Assembly: GCA_965203135.1 (NCBI GenBank)
Contig: CBDBBO010000002.1
Span: forward strand, 434,001-498,000
DNA length: 64,000 nt
Direction of reading: 5' to 3'
DNA from: CATOSD01 sp965203135
GTDB taxonomy: Bacteria; Chloroflexota; Dehalococcoidia; Lucifugimonadales; CATOSD01
Part shown: positions 25,814 through 35,029 of the stretch, one piece after another
Layout of the letters: each line of letters opens with the position of its first letter
Numbering within the stretch: position 1 is the stretch's first letter
Translations under genes and position numbers: made by a program
The notes under the pieces: generated by a model
What the model saw: only the letters and a program-made list of their open reading frames with translations
Database searches by the model: none
What the model was told of the DNA's origin: nothing

Positions 25814-26662
25814 ATGAGCCAATCCCACGTCGAAGACAAGGCCAAACTGCGCAAAGACCTCTCCAAGAAGGCCGTAGCCTTCGCCATGAAGAGCCGCTGG
25901 AAGGAAGCCGCCAGCGTAAACCGCGCCGTTCTCAAGGACTTCCCACGCGACCTAGAAGCCTGGAACAGGCTGGGCAAGGCGCTCAGCGAGCTGGGGTGCG
26001 TCGCCGAAGCCCGGGACGCGTTCGGCAAGGCGCTGGAGGTCTCCCCCCACAACAGCATCGCCCGGAAGAACTTCGAAAGGCTGAAGCGGCTCGGCGAGGA
26101 CGAGCAGCCGGCCCTGGTCACCAGCGGCGCCACCGCCCAGGCATTCATAGAGGACGGCGGCAATTCCGGCGTAACCTCGCTGGTCAGCCTGGCGCCACCC
26201 AACGCCCTGCTCAAGCTGTCCCCCGGCCACCCCATCGAGCTTCGATGCGAGGGCGGCGGACTGAAGGTGTTCCGCGCCTCCGGGGACTACGTGGGGCGCG
26301 TCGAATCGCGGCTGGCCTCCAGACTGGCCAGGCTCATCAAGGGCGGCAACCGCTACGACGCCACCGTGCGCAGCGTCTCCGAGCGGGAGGTCGTCGTCAT
26401 CATCCGCGAGTCGTTCCGCCACCACTCGCAGGCGCACGTCCCGTCGTTCCCCGCCCGCGTCACCGGTCCCTACCCCGTGTACCTTCCCGGCGCGCCCACC
26501 GACTACGGCCTGTCCGACGAGATGGATGACGAGGAACAGATCTCGGTCAAGGACTGGTCGAACGACGACACCGAGCCCGGCGACGACGCCGCGTTCACGC
26601 CCGTGATCCACCGCATCATCAACAGTCCCGGCAGCGACCTCGACGGCGACGACGATTACTAG
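25814..26662 (+). CDS. TPR-repeat protein
   Basis: A 282-residue soluble protein. Residues about 20-80 contain at least two tetratricopeptide-type helical pairs (AVAFAMKSRWKEAASVNRAV, then AWNRLGKALSELGCVAEARDAF and FGKALEVSP). The second half has a beta-rich region around residues 135-205 (lysine/arginine rich, LVSLAPPNALLKLSPG, then GDYVGRVES) and an acidic C-terminal tail. It probably mediates protein-protein contacts. No enzymatic motif is seen. I use ATG 25814, just after the mapped promoter, although the frame is open for 19 codons upstream. Confidence 0.75.
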   Translation: MSQSHVEDKAKLRKDLSKKAVAFAMKSRWKEAASVNRAVLKDFPRDLEAWNRLGKALSELGCVAEARDAFGKALEVSPHNSIARKNFERLKRLGEDEQPALVTSGATAQAFIEDGGNSGVTSLVSLAPPNALLKLSPGHPIELRCEGGGLKVFRASGDYVGRVESRLASRLARLIKGGNRYDATVRSVSEREVVVIIRESFRHHSQAHVPSFPARVTGPYPVYLPGAPTDYGLSDEMDDEEQISVKDWSNDDTEPGDDAAFTPVIHRIINSPGSDLDGDDDY

Positions 26663-26695
26663 CGCCCTCCATCCAAGCGTCGGTCCCGCCTGCCA

Positions 26696-26950
26696 CTAAT
26701 TGGAGTCGGCCAGCGGGCGCTCGCGGTAGTAGATGCCCCATCTCCTCATCGCCTCTTCAACGTCCGGCGACTGAATCTCCGACAGTTGGCGAAAGAACCC
26801 TGCCAGCGCGTGCGCGTGGAGCAGCTCTTCCGAGCACACCCAGCTCGCCTCCGCCGGCACCACGTACACCAGCCCGTTCTGGTGCTCGCACTGCATCTCG
26901 ATGCGCTTGCCGCCCGTGTCGTGCTTCACCCTGATTCCGTACTCTGCCAT
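26696..26950 (-). CDS. Small hypothetical protein
   Basis: An 84-residue protein starting MAEYGIRVKHD, with a good GAGGAGA upstream of ATG 26950. It has two cysteines (MQCEHQ and SWVCSEE) and no membrane segment. No family recognised. It converges with the TPR gene 33 bases away. Confidence 0.6.
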   Translation of the reverse strand: MAEYGIRVKHDTGGKRIEMQCEHQNGLVYVVPAEASWVCSEELLHAHALAGFFRQLSEIQSPDVEEAMRRWGIYYRERPLADSN

Positions 26951-27017
26951 CCGTCTCCTCGCGTTCAGGCGTCGTGCGCCGGATGAGTAACTACTCCATT
27001 TTAACACTCACACAACC

Positions 27018-27044
27018 GTCGTCCCCGCGCAAGCGGGAATCTAG
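27018..27044. repeat. REP-like palindrome
   Basis: GTCCCCGCGCAAGCGGGAATC contains CCCCGC/GCGGG arms. This motif type is a widespread dispersed intergenic repeat in high-GC genomes; only one copy is seen in the window. Confidence 0.5.
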
Positions 27045-27110
27045 GAGTGTGGGGCACTCCACACTGCCTGCGCCGCGTCTGACCTCTGGCCACTCTACGC
27101 CGCGCCCCTA

Positions 27111-27119
27111 TGCTACAAT
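27111..27119 (+). promoter_or_regulatory. Putative extended -10 of kelch lipoprotein gene
   Basis: TGcTACAAT in the context CTATGCTACAATCCTC, nearly identical to the box at 29456-29464. No -35 is evident. Confidence 0.45.
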
Positions 27120-27294
27120 CCTCCCAGCACACCTTTGCGGCGACCGATCTGACTGCCGCACCCCATCGCCACTTGGCAGGCTCGTTGGCCCAGTGTTGGA
27201 GCATCTCCCGTACTCGGAGATGTTGCCGGCCAAAGTCAGTCTGTCCCAACGAAGGGCGGCTCGCCGATGGTGAACTTGATAAGGAGTCGCCGCA

Positions 27295-29328
27295 ATGACG
27301 GTCGCCGCGCCGAGGTTTGATTATCGTGTCGCCCTTTTCGGGTTGTTTTTCGTCACAGCTGCCCTGACGTGGTCATGCGGTGGTGAAACGCAACCTACCG
27401 CACCCACGATTGCGCCCACCGCCGCTAGCACGCCTACTACATCGCCCACCGCGACCGTCCCAACCGCAACGCCTGCACCCACGACGACGCCTGTACCTGC
27501 CACCAACATACCATTCCCTACCCCGACTCCTTCCCCGACACCCAACCCCGCCATGGACGTCTTCGGGTCCGCCATGGTGAAGATGTCGGACGGTGGCGGC
27601 GCCGCAATCGAGATCAACGCCAACCTTGAGGCGATATCAGACGGACAAAGAGTCCAGATTCCCATTTCGTACACTGGAGTCTTTGCCATCGGCGGCCTTA
27701 ACTGGTCGGACGTTGTCGTCGCTGCGCCAGTTCTCGGGATAGAGTCTCGGGTTATGACGCTCTCGGCCCCGTTCCTCACGACCGTTCATGTTCTCGACGA
27801 GTCGTCGGGCAAATGGGAAGCGAACTACGGTCACTCGCCCAATTCGATAGCGCTTGATAAGCTCTTCGCGCCGCGTGCTTACGACCTTACTGAGTTGGTT
27901 CTGTCCGGCAAGGAAGAGGTTAACGGCATAGACGCCACAGTCTTCACTGCCAAGTTGCGTAACTTCGCGGTCGTCGGCTCGCAGGGCAATTTAGACGTCG
28001 TCTACTGGATAGGTGTGGATGATGGTCTGCCACTCAAAGTGTCCGCCTCCGGTGCCCTGGATGTCGATGCTGACGTGGCGCTGATTGGCGAAACGGTCGC
28101 GGAGTCTGCGTCGGTCGAAATAACGGCTACTATATTCGACCACGGAAAGCACGTAGACGTTATATCCCCCACCCTGGGCCTTCAACGTTTTCAGCATGAG
28201 GCGCTGCTGCTGAATGACGGGCGCGTACTCGTAGGGGGCGGATTCACAGGAATCTCCAATAACAATGTCGTCGTCCCTTTTCCAGTAGGCATCGTCCAGA
28301 CATATGATCCGTCGGCGGACATGTGGTCGTTCCAGGATCCCATGGAAAACGCCGGCTTCTTGTACTCGGCCCTCAAGCTGGGTGACGGCAAAGTTCTGTT
28401 TGTCGGCCTGTCAGGCGACGAGAACTTAGTCGAACCATTCGCGAGCCTGTTCGACGCTGTCGAAAATTCATGGGAAGATGCCCCTGCACCTTCCACGACT
28501 CGTGGTTTTCCTGAGACCCTTCTACTTGATGACGGACGCGTTCTTCTCTTAGGTGGTTGGGATTTCACGTCATCGGACACCGCATTCACGCGAGAGGTGG
28601 TGAAGACGGTCGAGGTTTACGACCCACAAACCGGCGAATGGCGCCAGGCGGCTCCGTTGACCCAGGACCTCCAAGAACCCCCACACTTTACTCTGTTGAA
28701 CGACGGGCGGGTGATGGCGATGGGAGTCGGCGGCGATACCTTTGCTGAAAGGACAGCTTTCGCCGAATTGTATGACCCCAATTCCGACACCTGGACGCCC
28801 ATCAGCAGCGCTGATGCCCACTACTCGCTCGACAACGCCCTCAGCTTGGCCGATGGCAGAGTGCTCGTGCTCGGGTCGCTTCCTAGATTGTTGTCCAATC
28901 AACGTACGGACGGGAGCTCCGGGGACGTCACCTTGCCAGACGGAAGCCGACTGACCGCCGCTCAGGTAGCAGAGCGATTCCCTGCGGCGAAGATCTACGA
29001 CCCGGCCACCGACACATGGTCTGCCGCCGGGGGTATGACTCACACACGGAACAGCGCCTCGCTCGCTCTGCTTTCCGACGGTAGGGTTCTGGCAGCCGGC
29101 GGTGAGAACTACTGGTCCAAGGACTCCTTATCCTACTCCACGACCGAGATTTTCGATCCGCAGACCAACTCGTGGTCGCCGGGCCCTAACCTGACCGATT
29201 TGCGAGTAGACGCCACCGCGACGCTGATGCCAGATGGCAGGGTGCTGCTGGTCGGGGGCATGGGGCTTGTGCAGGACATCGAGGAGATATACCCCCATGC
29301 AACCGCGGAAATAGTCGATCCCGGTTAG
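27295..29328 (+). CDS. Kelch-repeat lipoprotein
   Basis: A 677-residue secreted lipoprotein. The signal peptide ends in a lipobox (ALTWSCGG), followed by a Thr/Pro/Ala-rich linker of about 50 residues typical of surface lipoproteins. Residues about 85-265 resemble the LppX/LprG lipoprotein fold (beta strands, VNGIDATVFTAKL, GLPLKVSASG). The C-terminal part has seven repeats of the kelch-like pattern (x)DGRVLxxGG, enough for one seven-bladed propeller. Likely ligand binding or adhesion at the cell surface; ligand unknown. ATG follows AAGGAG. Confidence 0.85.
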   Translation: MTVAAPRFDYRVALFGLFFVTAALTWSCGGETQPTAPTIAPTAASTPTTSPTATVPTATPAPTTTPVPATNIPFPTPTPSPTPNPAMDVFGSAMVKMSDGGGAAIEINANLEAISDGQRVQIPISYTGVFAIGGLNWSDVVVAAPVLGIESRVMTLSAPFLTTVHVLDESSGKWEANYGHSPNSIALDKLFAPRAYDLTELVLSGKEEVNGIDATVFTAKLRNFAVVGSQGNLDVVYWIGVDDGLPLKVSASGALDVDADVALIGETVAESASVEITATIFDHGKHVDVISPTLGLQRFQHEALLLNDGRVLVGGGFTGISNNNVVVPFPVGIVQTYDPSADMWSFQDPMENAGFLYSALKLGDGKVLFVGLSGDENLVEPFASLFDAVENSWEDAPAPSTTRGFPETLLLDDGRVLLLGGWDFTSSDTAFTREVVKTVEVYDPQTGEWRQAAPLTQDLQEPPHFTLLNDGRVMAMGVGGDTFAERTAFAELYDPNSDTWTPISSADAHYSLDNALSLADGRVLVLGSLPRLLSNQRTDGSSGDVTLPDGSRLTAAQVAERFPAAKIYDPATDTWSAAGGMTHTRNSASLALLSDGRVLAAGGENYWSKDSLSYSTTEIFDPQTNSWSPGPNLTDLRVDATATLMPDGRVLLVGGMGLVQDIEEIYPHATAEIVDPG

Positions 29329-29455
29329 GCGGAGGTAGCACACAGAAACCCCGCCTTGCATGACCATTCCAAACTCCTCTGCCTTTACTCGTACTCGGGC
29401 GATCTCACGATGAATGTGACCAGCCGCGCCCCTCGCCGCCCCCGCCGCCCGCCTA

Positions 29456-29464
29456 TGCTATAAT
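29456..29464 (+). promoter_or_regulatory. Putative extended -10 of MBL-CPBP genes
   Basis: Perfect extended -10 TGcTATAAT, 71 bases before the metallo-hydrolase ATG. No -35 is seen in the GC-rich stretch upstream. The rest of 29329-29535 shows no gene. Confidence 0.55.
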
Positions 29465-29535
29465 CCTCACCGCGCCCTCCAACGGCGCCCAGCACCCCCC
29501 GCGGCGCCCGCCCGCCGCCAACAGGAGACCATCAG

Positions 29536-30177
29536 ATGCCCCCTCACTACCAGGACGACGCCATCATCATCCACAAGTACGAATGCGGCGATTTCGGCAA
29601 CAACGCCTACCTCGTCGTGTGCCCCAAGACCAACGAGAGCATCATCATCGACACCCCGGGCGATCCGGGTAAGGTCATCGAGGCCGCCGGGTCAACCGAC
29701 GTCAAGGCCATACTGATAACCCACAACCACTGGGACCACCTCGTGGGATTCGACGACGTTACTGGCGCGATAGACGCCCCTGTCGGCATCGGCGCCGACG
29801 ACGCCGACGCCCTCCCACGCCCGCCCGAGCGGCTGCTGCGGGACGGCGACGAAATCGTGGCCGGCACCGTGACCCTGCGGGCCATCGGCACCCCGGGCCA
29901 CACGCCCGGCTCTACCTGCTACACCGTCGGCAACGCGCTCTTCTCCGGCGACACGCTCTTCCCCGGCGGCCCCGGTAAGTCCGGGTCCCCCGAAAAGCTG
30001 CGGCAGCTCATCGAGAGCATCACCACGAAGCTGCTCGTCCTTGGCGACGACGTGGCACTCTACCCCGGCCACGGCCCCGACGGCGACCTCAAGACCAGCA
30101 AGGAGGAGTACGCCGCCTTCGCTTCCAGGGAGCACCCGGCCGACCTGGCCGGAGACGTTCTTTGGCTCAGCAGCTAG
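29536..30177 (+). CDS. MBL-fold metallo-hydrolase (glyoxalase II-like)
   Basis: A 213-residue metallo-beta-lactamase-fold hydrolase. The metal motif THNHWDH gives His63, His65, Asp67 and His68. Further ligands lie in GTPGHTPGS, FSGDTLF and YPGHGP. The pattern is that of hydroxyacylglutathione hydrolase-like enzymes, which cleave thioesters with a dinuclear zinc or iron site, but the true substrate is not predictable. AGGAGA precedes the ATG. The next gene overlaps its end by 16 bases, implying coupled expression. Confidence 0.88.
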   Translation: MPPHYQDDAIIIHKYECGDFGNNAYLVVCPKTNESIIIDTPGDPGKVIEAAGSTDVKAILITHNHWDHLVGFDDVTGAIDAPVGIGADDADALPRPPERLLRDGDEIVAGTVTLRAIGTPGHTPGSTCYTVGNALFSGDTLFPGGPGKSGSPEKLRQLIESITTKLLVLGDDVALYPGHGPDGDLKTSKEEYAAFASREHPADLAGDVLWLSS

Positions 30178-30869
30178 ACTCGCCTGACTGCACTGACGCC
30201 CGTCCTCCGTGGCGACCGCGCGACGTCGCGCTCGCCGCGGTCGGGACGTTAGTCGCGTTCGTCGTCCTGATCGTCGTGGCGGCGGGCGTCGCCGCCATCG
30301 GCGACGAACGGGGCGTCGGTTCGTTCCCCGTCTGGGCGCTGGCCGCTTTCTACCTCGTGCTTGTCGCGATGGTCTGGTACTTCAGCGTGTACAAGTACCG
30401 CGCCGGATGGCAAACCCTCGGATTTCGCGTCCCGGAAAACCTGTGGAGCTTCGCCCTCGCCGCCCTTGTCCTCCTCGCCAGCCTCTCTCTGTTCGCCGCG
30501 TACAAGCTCGCCACCGACTATCTGCCGGTCAGTTGGCTCCGGCCCGGCGACGTGCCGCCGGAGGTTTTCGGCCACGGTCTCGAGCGCGTCGTCAACGGAC
30601 TCGCCGTTGTGGTTGTCGCCCCCGTTGCGGAGGAGCTCTTCTTTCGCGGCTTCATGCTTGGCGGCCTCGTGGCGGCGGTCGGCGATCTGCGCGCAATCGT
30701 CGTAAGCTCGGCGCTCTTCGCCGCGATGCACGCCTCCATCGGCACGTTCATTCCGCTGTTCGCCGCCGGAGTGCTGCTGGCCTGGCTCTACCTGCGGACG
30801 CGCTCCATCTGGCCGCCGATTGCCGCCCACTCCACACAGAACGCCCTGGCCATACTGAGCCTGGGCTGA
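30162..30869 (+). CDS. CPBP-family intramembrane protease
   Basis: A 235-residue multi-pass membrane protein of the CPBP (CAAX protease/bacteriocin-processing, ABI) family. Motif 1 is EELFFRG (Glu157, Glu158, Arg162), motif 2 is FAAMH, and motif 3 is HSTQN near the C terminus, all on predicted transmembrane helices. The TTG start lies within the end of the MBL gene. Role is unknown; family members process prenylated proteins or peptides or confer bacteriocin immunity. Confidence 0.87.
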   Translation: MAQQLDSPDCTDARPPWRPRDVALAAVGTLVAFVVLIVVAAGVAAIGDERGVGSFPVWALAAFYLVLVAMVWYFSVYKYRAGWQTLGFRVPENLWSFALAALVLLASLSLFAAYKLATDYLPVSWLRPGDVPPEVFGHGLERVVNGLAVVVVAPVAEELFFRGFMLGGLVAAVGDLRAIVVSSALFAAMHASIGTFIPLFAAGVLLAWLYLRTRSIWPPIAAHSTQNALAILSLG

Positions 30870-30900
30870 CCGATGCCACGCGCAGCCTTGTGAGTACGCC

Positions 30901-31704
30901 ATGACCTCCGACCCAGCAAACAGAATCGACCGCGTAATGCGTTCCCTCGCCGCCGAGGGCAGAAAGGCGATGGCGCCGTTCGTCACCATCGGCCACCCGG
31001 ACGTCGAGACCTCCGAGGCGCTGGTCGAGGCAATCATCGGCGGCGGCGCCGACATGCTGGAGCTCGGCATCCCCTTCAGCGATCCCCTCGCCGACGGGCC
31101 TACGGTACAGGCGACCAGCTTCACGGCGCTTCGCAACGGCGTCACGGTGGCGGTCGCCCTGGACAGCGTCCGCCGCCTCCGGGCCAGGGGAGTGGAAGCC
31201 CCGCTCGTCTTCATGGGCTACTACAACCCATACCTCAGCTACGGCCTCGAACGGTTCGTTCGGGACTCGGCCTCCGCCGGCGTGGACGGCCTGATAGTGC
31301 CCGACCTGCCCGCGGAGGAGTCCGGCGAGCTTGGCGCCCTCTGCGCGGAGCATGGCCTTCACCTCATCCCGCTCCTCGCGCCCACCAGCACCGACGAGCG
31401 CATCGCCAGCGCTTGCAAGGCCGCGGGAGGGTTTATATACTGCGTAAGCCTCACGGGAGTGACCGGCGCCCGTAGCAGGCTCTCCGCGACGGTCGAGGAC
31501 CTGGTCGAAAGAGTCCGGCGCCATACCGACCTGCCGCTGCTGGTCGGCTTTGGCATCTCTCGGCGCGAGCATGTTGAGGCTGTTGGGCTGTTCGCGGACG
31601 GCGTGATCCTGGCCAGTGCGCTGCTGGACGCCATAGACGCCGCCGCCCCGAACCAGCGCCTTGAGACGGCGGAGGACTTCGTTCGCGGGCTGTTAGCGGG
31701 GTAA
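30901..31704 (+). CDS. trpA: Tryptophan synthase alpha subunit
   Basis: Cleaves indole-3-glycerol phosphate to indole and glyceraldehyde 3-phosphate. The 267-residue TIM barrel has MLELGIPFSDPLADGP with catalytic Glu54 and Asp65 at family spacing, plus YYNPYLSYG, GLIVPDLP and the phosphate loop VGFGIS. trpB is not adjacent; instead chorismate mutase follows after 10 bases, so this is a mixed aromatic-pathway cluster rather than a trp operon. Confidence 0.96.
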   Translation: MTSDPANRIDRVMRSLAAEGRKAMAPFVTIGHPDVETSEALVEAIIGGGADMLELGIPFSDPLADGPTVQATSFTALRNGVTVAVALDSVRRLRARGVEAPLVFMGYYNPYLSYGLERFVRDSASAGVDGLIVPDLPAEESGELGALCAEHGLHLIPLLAPTSTDERIASACKAAGGFIYCVSLTGVTGARSRLSATVEDLVERVRRHTDLPLLVGFGISRREHVEAVGLFADGVILASALLDAIDAAAPNQRLETAEDFVRGLLAG

Positions 31705-31714
31705 ATAACACCAG

Positions 31715-32086
31715 ATGACCAAGGTGAGAGGACTGCGCGGCGCCACGACCGCGGACGCAAACACAAAGCAGGCCATAGTCGACGCCACGTCCGAGTTGTT
31801 ATCTGAGCTGTCACACCGTAACGATCTCGATCTCGACGACGTGGCCGCCGCATTTTTCACCACAACCCGGGACCTCAATGCCGAGTTTCCCGCTGTCGCC
31901 GCCCGCATGGCGGGATGGACGCAGGTGGCGCTCATGTGCGCGCACGAGATGGACGTGCCCGACGGCCAGCCCATGTGTATCAGGGTCCTCGTGCTACTGA
32001 ACACGGACAAGACGCCCAACCAACTCGAGAACGTGTACCTCAAGGACGCCGTGCATCTCAGGAATAGGGGCGTGGACGGGAAATAG
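31715..32086 (+). CDS. aroH: Chorismate mutase, AroH class
   Basis: Rearranges chorismate to prephenate for phenylalanine and tyrosine synthesis. The 123-residue protein has the AroH-type VRGLRGATT N terminus and IRVLVLLNT with its active-site Arg. Length and pattern match monofunctional Bacillus-type AroH, not the helical AroQ. It lies 10 bases after trpA, which uses the competing branch of chorismate. Confidence 0.95.
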   Translation: MTKVRGLRGATTADANTKQAIVDATSELLSELSHRNDLDLDDVAAAFFTTTRDLNAEFPAVAARMAGWTQVALMCAHEMDVPDGQPMCIRVLVLLNTDKTPNQLENVYLKDAVHLRNRGVDGK

Positions 32087-32142
32087 ATGACGCTCTCAGC
32101 CGCGGCCGGAGCCAGCGCGGCGAACCGCTCGACGCGCGTGAT

Positions 32143-33081
32143 ATGAGACTAGACGAAGAGCTGGCCGCCCTTAGCGTCGAGCGCGACTCGATGCTCACTA
32201 TCGGCGTCTTCGACGGCGTGCACCGCGGTCACCGCACGCTCATGGCGCGGCTCGTGGAACAGGCCCGCACTACTGGGCGGGCCGCAGGCGTCGTGACATT
32301 TCGCAACCACCCGGCCTCCGTGCTGCGCGCCGACTTCCAGCCCCACTACCTGACCACCCTCGACGACCGTCTGCGCCTGCTGCGCGCGACTGGCGTCGAA
32401 TTCGTGGCTCCCGTCACGTTCGACGCCGAGCTGTCCAGGCTCGACGCCAAGGCCTTCGCCGCGCGTCTCGTGTCCGCCCTGCGGATGAGAGGGCTGGTCG
32501 TGGGCGCCGACTTCGCGATGGGACATGGGCGCGGCGGCGACCCTACCGCGCTCGCCCGCCTCGGTGAAGAGCTCGGCTTCACCGTCCAGGCCGTCGACCT
32601 CCTCTCCGACGGTGAGTTGACCGTGAAGAGCACCTCAATCCGCCGCGCCCTGGCGGAGGGTGACGTCGAGACGGTCGCCAGAATGCTCGGCCGCAACTTC
32701 ACCATCAAGGGCGTGGTAGTGGAAGGCGAAAGGCGCGGCCGCGAGCTCGGCTTTCCCACCGCCAACCTGGAGACGCCGCCCGGCCTCGCCGTGCCCGCGG
32801 ATGGCATTTACGCCGCCTGGGCACATTTCGACGACGAACGCCGCATGGCCGCGGTCAGCATCGGCGTCCGGCCTACGTTCGGCGAGCAGCCAAGAGCCAT
32901 CGAGGCCTATCTGCTAGAATACCGGGGAGACCTCTACGGCAAGACCATGCGCCTCGAGTTCGTCGCCCACCTACGCGATGAGCTAAAGTTCGACACGGTT
33001 GAAGCGCTGATAGCCCAGATGCGCGAAGACGTCCGCAAGACGAAAGAGATACTGCTGCACTCAGCGGAGGTAATAAATTGA
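32143..33081 (+). CDS. ribF: Bifunctional riboflavin kinase / FAD synthetase
   Basis: Makes FMN from riboflavin and FAD from FMN. The 312-residue protein has an N-terminal nucleotidyltransferase domain (IGVFDGVHRGHRTLM, VVGADFAMGHGRGGD, TSIRRAL) and a C-terminal kinase domain (GRELGFPTANL, GIYAAWA, IGVRPTFGE, EAYLLEYRGDLYGK). Its stop overlaps the TTG start of the downstream aminotransferase by 4 bases. Confidence 0.96.
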   Translation: MRLDEELAALSVERDSMLTIGVFDGVHRGHRTLMARLVEQARTTGRAAGVVTFRNHPASVLRADFQPHYLTTLDDRLRLLRATGVEFVAPVTFDAELSRLDAKAFAARLVSALRMRGLVVGADFAMGHGRGGDPTALARLGEELGFTVQAVDLLSDGELTVKSTSIRRALAEGDVETVARMLGRNFTIKGVVVEGERRGRELGFPTANLETPPGLAVPADGIYAAWAHFDDERRMAAVSIGVRPTFGEQPRAIEAYLLEYRGDLYGKTMRLEFVAHLRDELKFDTVEALIAQMREDVRKTKEILLHSAEVIN

Positions 33082-34178
33082 ACCTGCGAACACCCGGCCC
33101 GATTCCCGTGCCCGACGACATCCTGGGAGCGATGGGTGAGCCGATGATCAACCATCGCGGACCGGAGTTCGCCGAGATTCTGCACCGCGCCACCACCCGG
33201 CTGAAGCAGGTTTTCGAGACCGCTAACGACACCTACATCCTCACCTCCTCAGGTAGCGGCGCGATGGAGGCCGCCATCGCAAACACCCTCTCCCCGGGGG
33301 ACCGTGTCCTGTCGGCCTCCGTAGGCGTGTTTGGCGACCGATTCGCCGACATAGCCGAGATTTACGGCGCCGACGTCACCCGCCTCGAGTTTCCCTGGGG
33401 CGAGCCTATCGACCCGGACGCCCTGCGCGCGGCCCTCGACGAGGAATCCGAGTACAAGGCCGTCCTCGTCACCCACAATGAGACCTCCACCGCCGTCGCC
33501 AACGACCTCCAGGCCGTCGCTTCCGTCGTCAAGGGCGAGTTCGACAAGCTGCTGCTCGTGGACGGCATCAGCAGCGCCTGCTCCCTGCCCCTCTCCACCG
33601 ACGCCTGGGGCTGCGACGTGGTGGCATCGGCGTCCCAGAAGGGCTGGATGCTCCCGCCCGGCCTCGCCTTCATCACCTTCAGCGAGAGCGCATGGCAAGC
33701 CTACGAACAGTCCACCATGCCCAAGTTCTACTTCGACTTGGCCCAGTACAGGCGCTACCTCGAAATCGGCCAGCCGCCCTACACGCCCGCCGTCTCGCTC
33801 ATGTTCGCCCTGGACCTGGCCCTGGGACGCCTGCTGGACGAGGGTATGGGCGCCGTGTTCGAGCGCCACGCCACCATAGGCCGCTTGACGCGCGCGGGCG
33901 TGAAGCGCCTGGGACTGGGCCTGTTCGCAAACGAGGCGGCCGCGTCCGATACCGTCACCGCCGTCCGCGTGCCGGAGGGCGTGGACGCCGGCAAGCTCGT
34001 CAAGCTGGCCCAGCGCGACCACGACGTGGTGCTGGCGGGCGGCCAGGAGCGTCTCAGCGGCAAGATCATACGAATCGGCCACATGGGCTACTGCACACCC
34101 GAAGAAATCGAAGAAGCCCTGCACGCCATAGAGTCCGCCCTGCCAAAAGCAAGGACAGAGTCCGCCGCGACCCGCTGA
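33078..34178 (+). CDS. Class V aminotransferase (serine/alanine-glyoxylate type)
   Basis: A PLP-dependent fold-type I aminotransferase of 366 residues. The N-terminal TPGPIPVP and NHRGPEF, SGSGAMEAA for cofactor phosphate, VDGISS with the PLP-binding Asp, and ASASQKGWM with the Schiff-base Lys match the alanine- or serine-glyoxylate/ureidoglycine aminotransferase group. Exact amino donor is not determined. TTG start overlaps the ribF stop by 4 bases. It could also depend physiologically on the pdxST genes of this window. Confidence 0.9.
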   Translation: MNLRTPGPIPVPDDILGAMGEPMINHRGPEFAEILHRATTRLKQVFETANDTYILTSSGSGAMEAAIANTLSPGDRVLSASVGVFGDRFADIAEIYGADVTRLEFPWGEPIDPDALRAALDEESEYKAVLVTHNETSTAVANDLQAVASVVKGEFDKLLLVDGISSACSLPLSTDAWGCDVVASASQKGWMLPPGLAFITFSESAWQAYEQSTMPKFYFDLAQYRRYLEIGQPPYTPAVSLMFALDLALGRLLDEGMGAVFERHATIGRLTRAGVKRLGLGLFANEAAASDTVTAVRVPEGVDAGKLVKLAQRDHDVVLAGGQERLSGKIIRIGHMGYCTPEEIEEALHAIESALPKARTESAATR

Positions 34179-34201
34179 GTCGCCGCATCCCGGTTTCGAC
34201 C

Positions 34202-34657
34202 ATGACCATGCCAGAGATGATGAAGGCCATGTCCAAGCTGCGAATGGCCCTCGCGTCCATCAGGGAAAAGGAGCGGGAGTTGGACGGCCTGCGCCGCCAG
34301 TTCCAGCGCCAGCTCGCGCGGACACGCACGCACGCCATCTACGGCGCCAGCTCTCTGGACGCCGCCCTAGGCATCATGGACGAAGTGCAGGAGCGCCTGG
34401 ACGACGTCGAGACGCGGCGCCAGCACCTCGACTCCATCAAGAAGCGCGCCCAGGAGGAGCTCGCCGCGCTCGAGCTCACCAACAAGATCGAGCGGGCAAA
34501 GGTAGAGCTAACCACCCTCAAGGCGCACGGAGACGGCAGCGCTGAAGACCGCCAGCGCATCGAAGAGCTTGAGCAGTTCATCGAGTCCGCGAGCCTGCGC
34601 GCCGCCGAGGCCATCACCGGAAGACACGACTTCGAGGACGGCGTCAGCCTCCTCTAA
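34202..34657 (+). CDS. Coiled-coil protein
   Basis: A 151-residue protein dominated by charged heptad-like helices (IREKERELDGLRRQFQRQL, MDEVQERLDDVETRRQHLD, NKIERAKVELTTLKA). No family recognised and no signal peptide. ATG 34202 (or 34208) lies 23 bases after the aminotransferase stop, with no strong ribosome-binding site. Function unknown. Confidence 0.6.
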   Translation: MTMPEMMKAMSKLRMALASIREKERELDGLRRQFQRQLARTRTHAIYGASSLDAALGIMDEVQERLDDVETRRQHLDSIKKRAQEELAALELTNKIERAKVELTTLKAHGDGSAEDRQRIEELEQFIESASLRAAEAITGRHDFEDGVSLL

Positions 34658-35029
34658 CCCTGTTACGTCTCCTCCCCTTTTGAGACCGTCTGCGCGCCGC
34701 GCTCCCGCTGTGTTTGCGCCACTCCATGTCTTCCTGTCGCTCCCGAGCGTAGCTCCCCATCACCCTGAGCCTACTCCCTGTCACCCTGAGCGCAGCCGAA
34801 GGGTCCAACTTACTTCAACAGGATCGCCATAGAATCGTAAGATCTGCCCTCAATACCTTGAAGGGTGGGCCAAAATATGCTTGACTTGTAACCAGGGCCG
34901 CAGCAGACGGCCCCCGGCTACTATCGTGCGGTGCGCAGGGACGGCTCCTGTCAGCGTCCGAACGCGCATCCTCGACCTTTAACATGCGAGTTGACGCCCA
35001 GCCGTCGCACGCCCGGAGGGACACGAACG
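34658..35029. other. Gene-free region with dispersed repeat motif
   Basis: This 372-base gap has no convincing gene. It contains the CACCCTGAGC-type repeat twice (34760-34772 partial, 34780-34806 fuller) and otherwise no recognisable element except the ribosome-binding GGAGGG (35015-35020) of the next gene. Confidence 0.6.
34780..34806 (+). repeat. CACCCTGAGCGCAGCCGAAGGGT repeat
   Basis: GTCACCCTGAGCGCAGCCGAAGGGTC has CCCT/AGGG arms. A partial copy lies at 34760-34772. A relative with different bases (CATTCCGAGCGTAGCCGAGGAATCT) is at 44989-45013. Confidence 0.55.

Larger units (their letters stand above)
26951..27294. other. Intergenic region with repeat, promoter and leader hairpin
   Basis: This 344-base gap holds the upstream region of the minus-strand small gene, a REP-like repeat at 27018-27044, an extended -10 at 27111-27119 and a 170-base leader of the kelch gene. 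The leader contains a hairpin with perfect 7-base arms, CATCTCC (27202-27208) and GGAGATG (27216-27222). No riboswitch class is recognised. Confidence 0.6.
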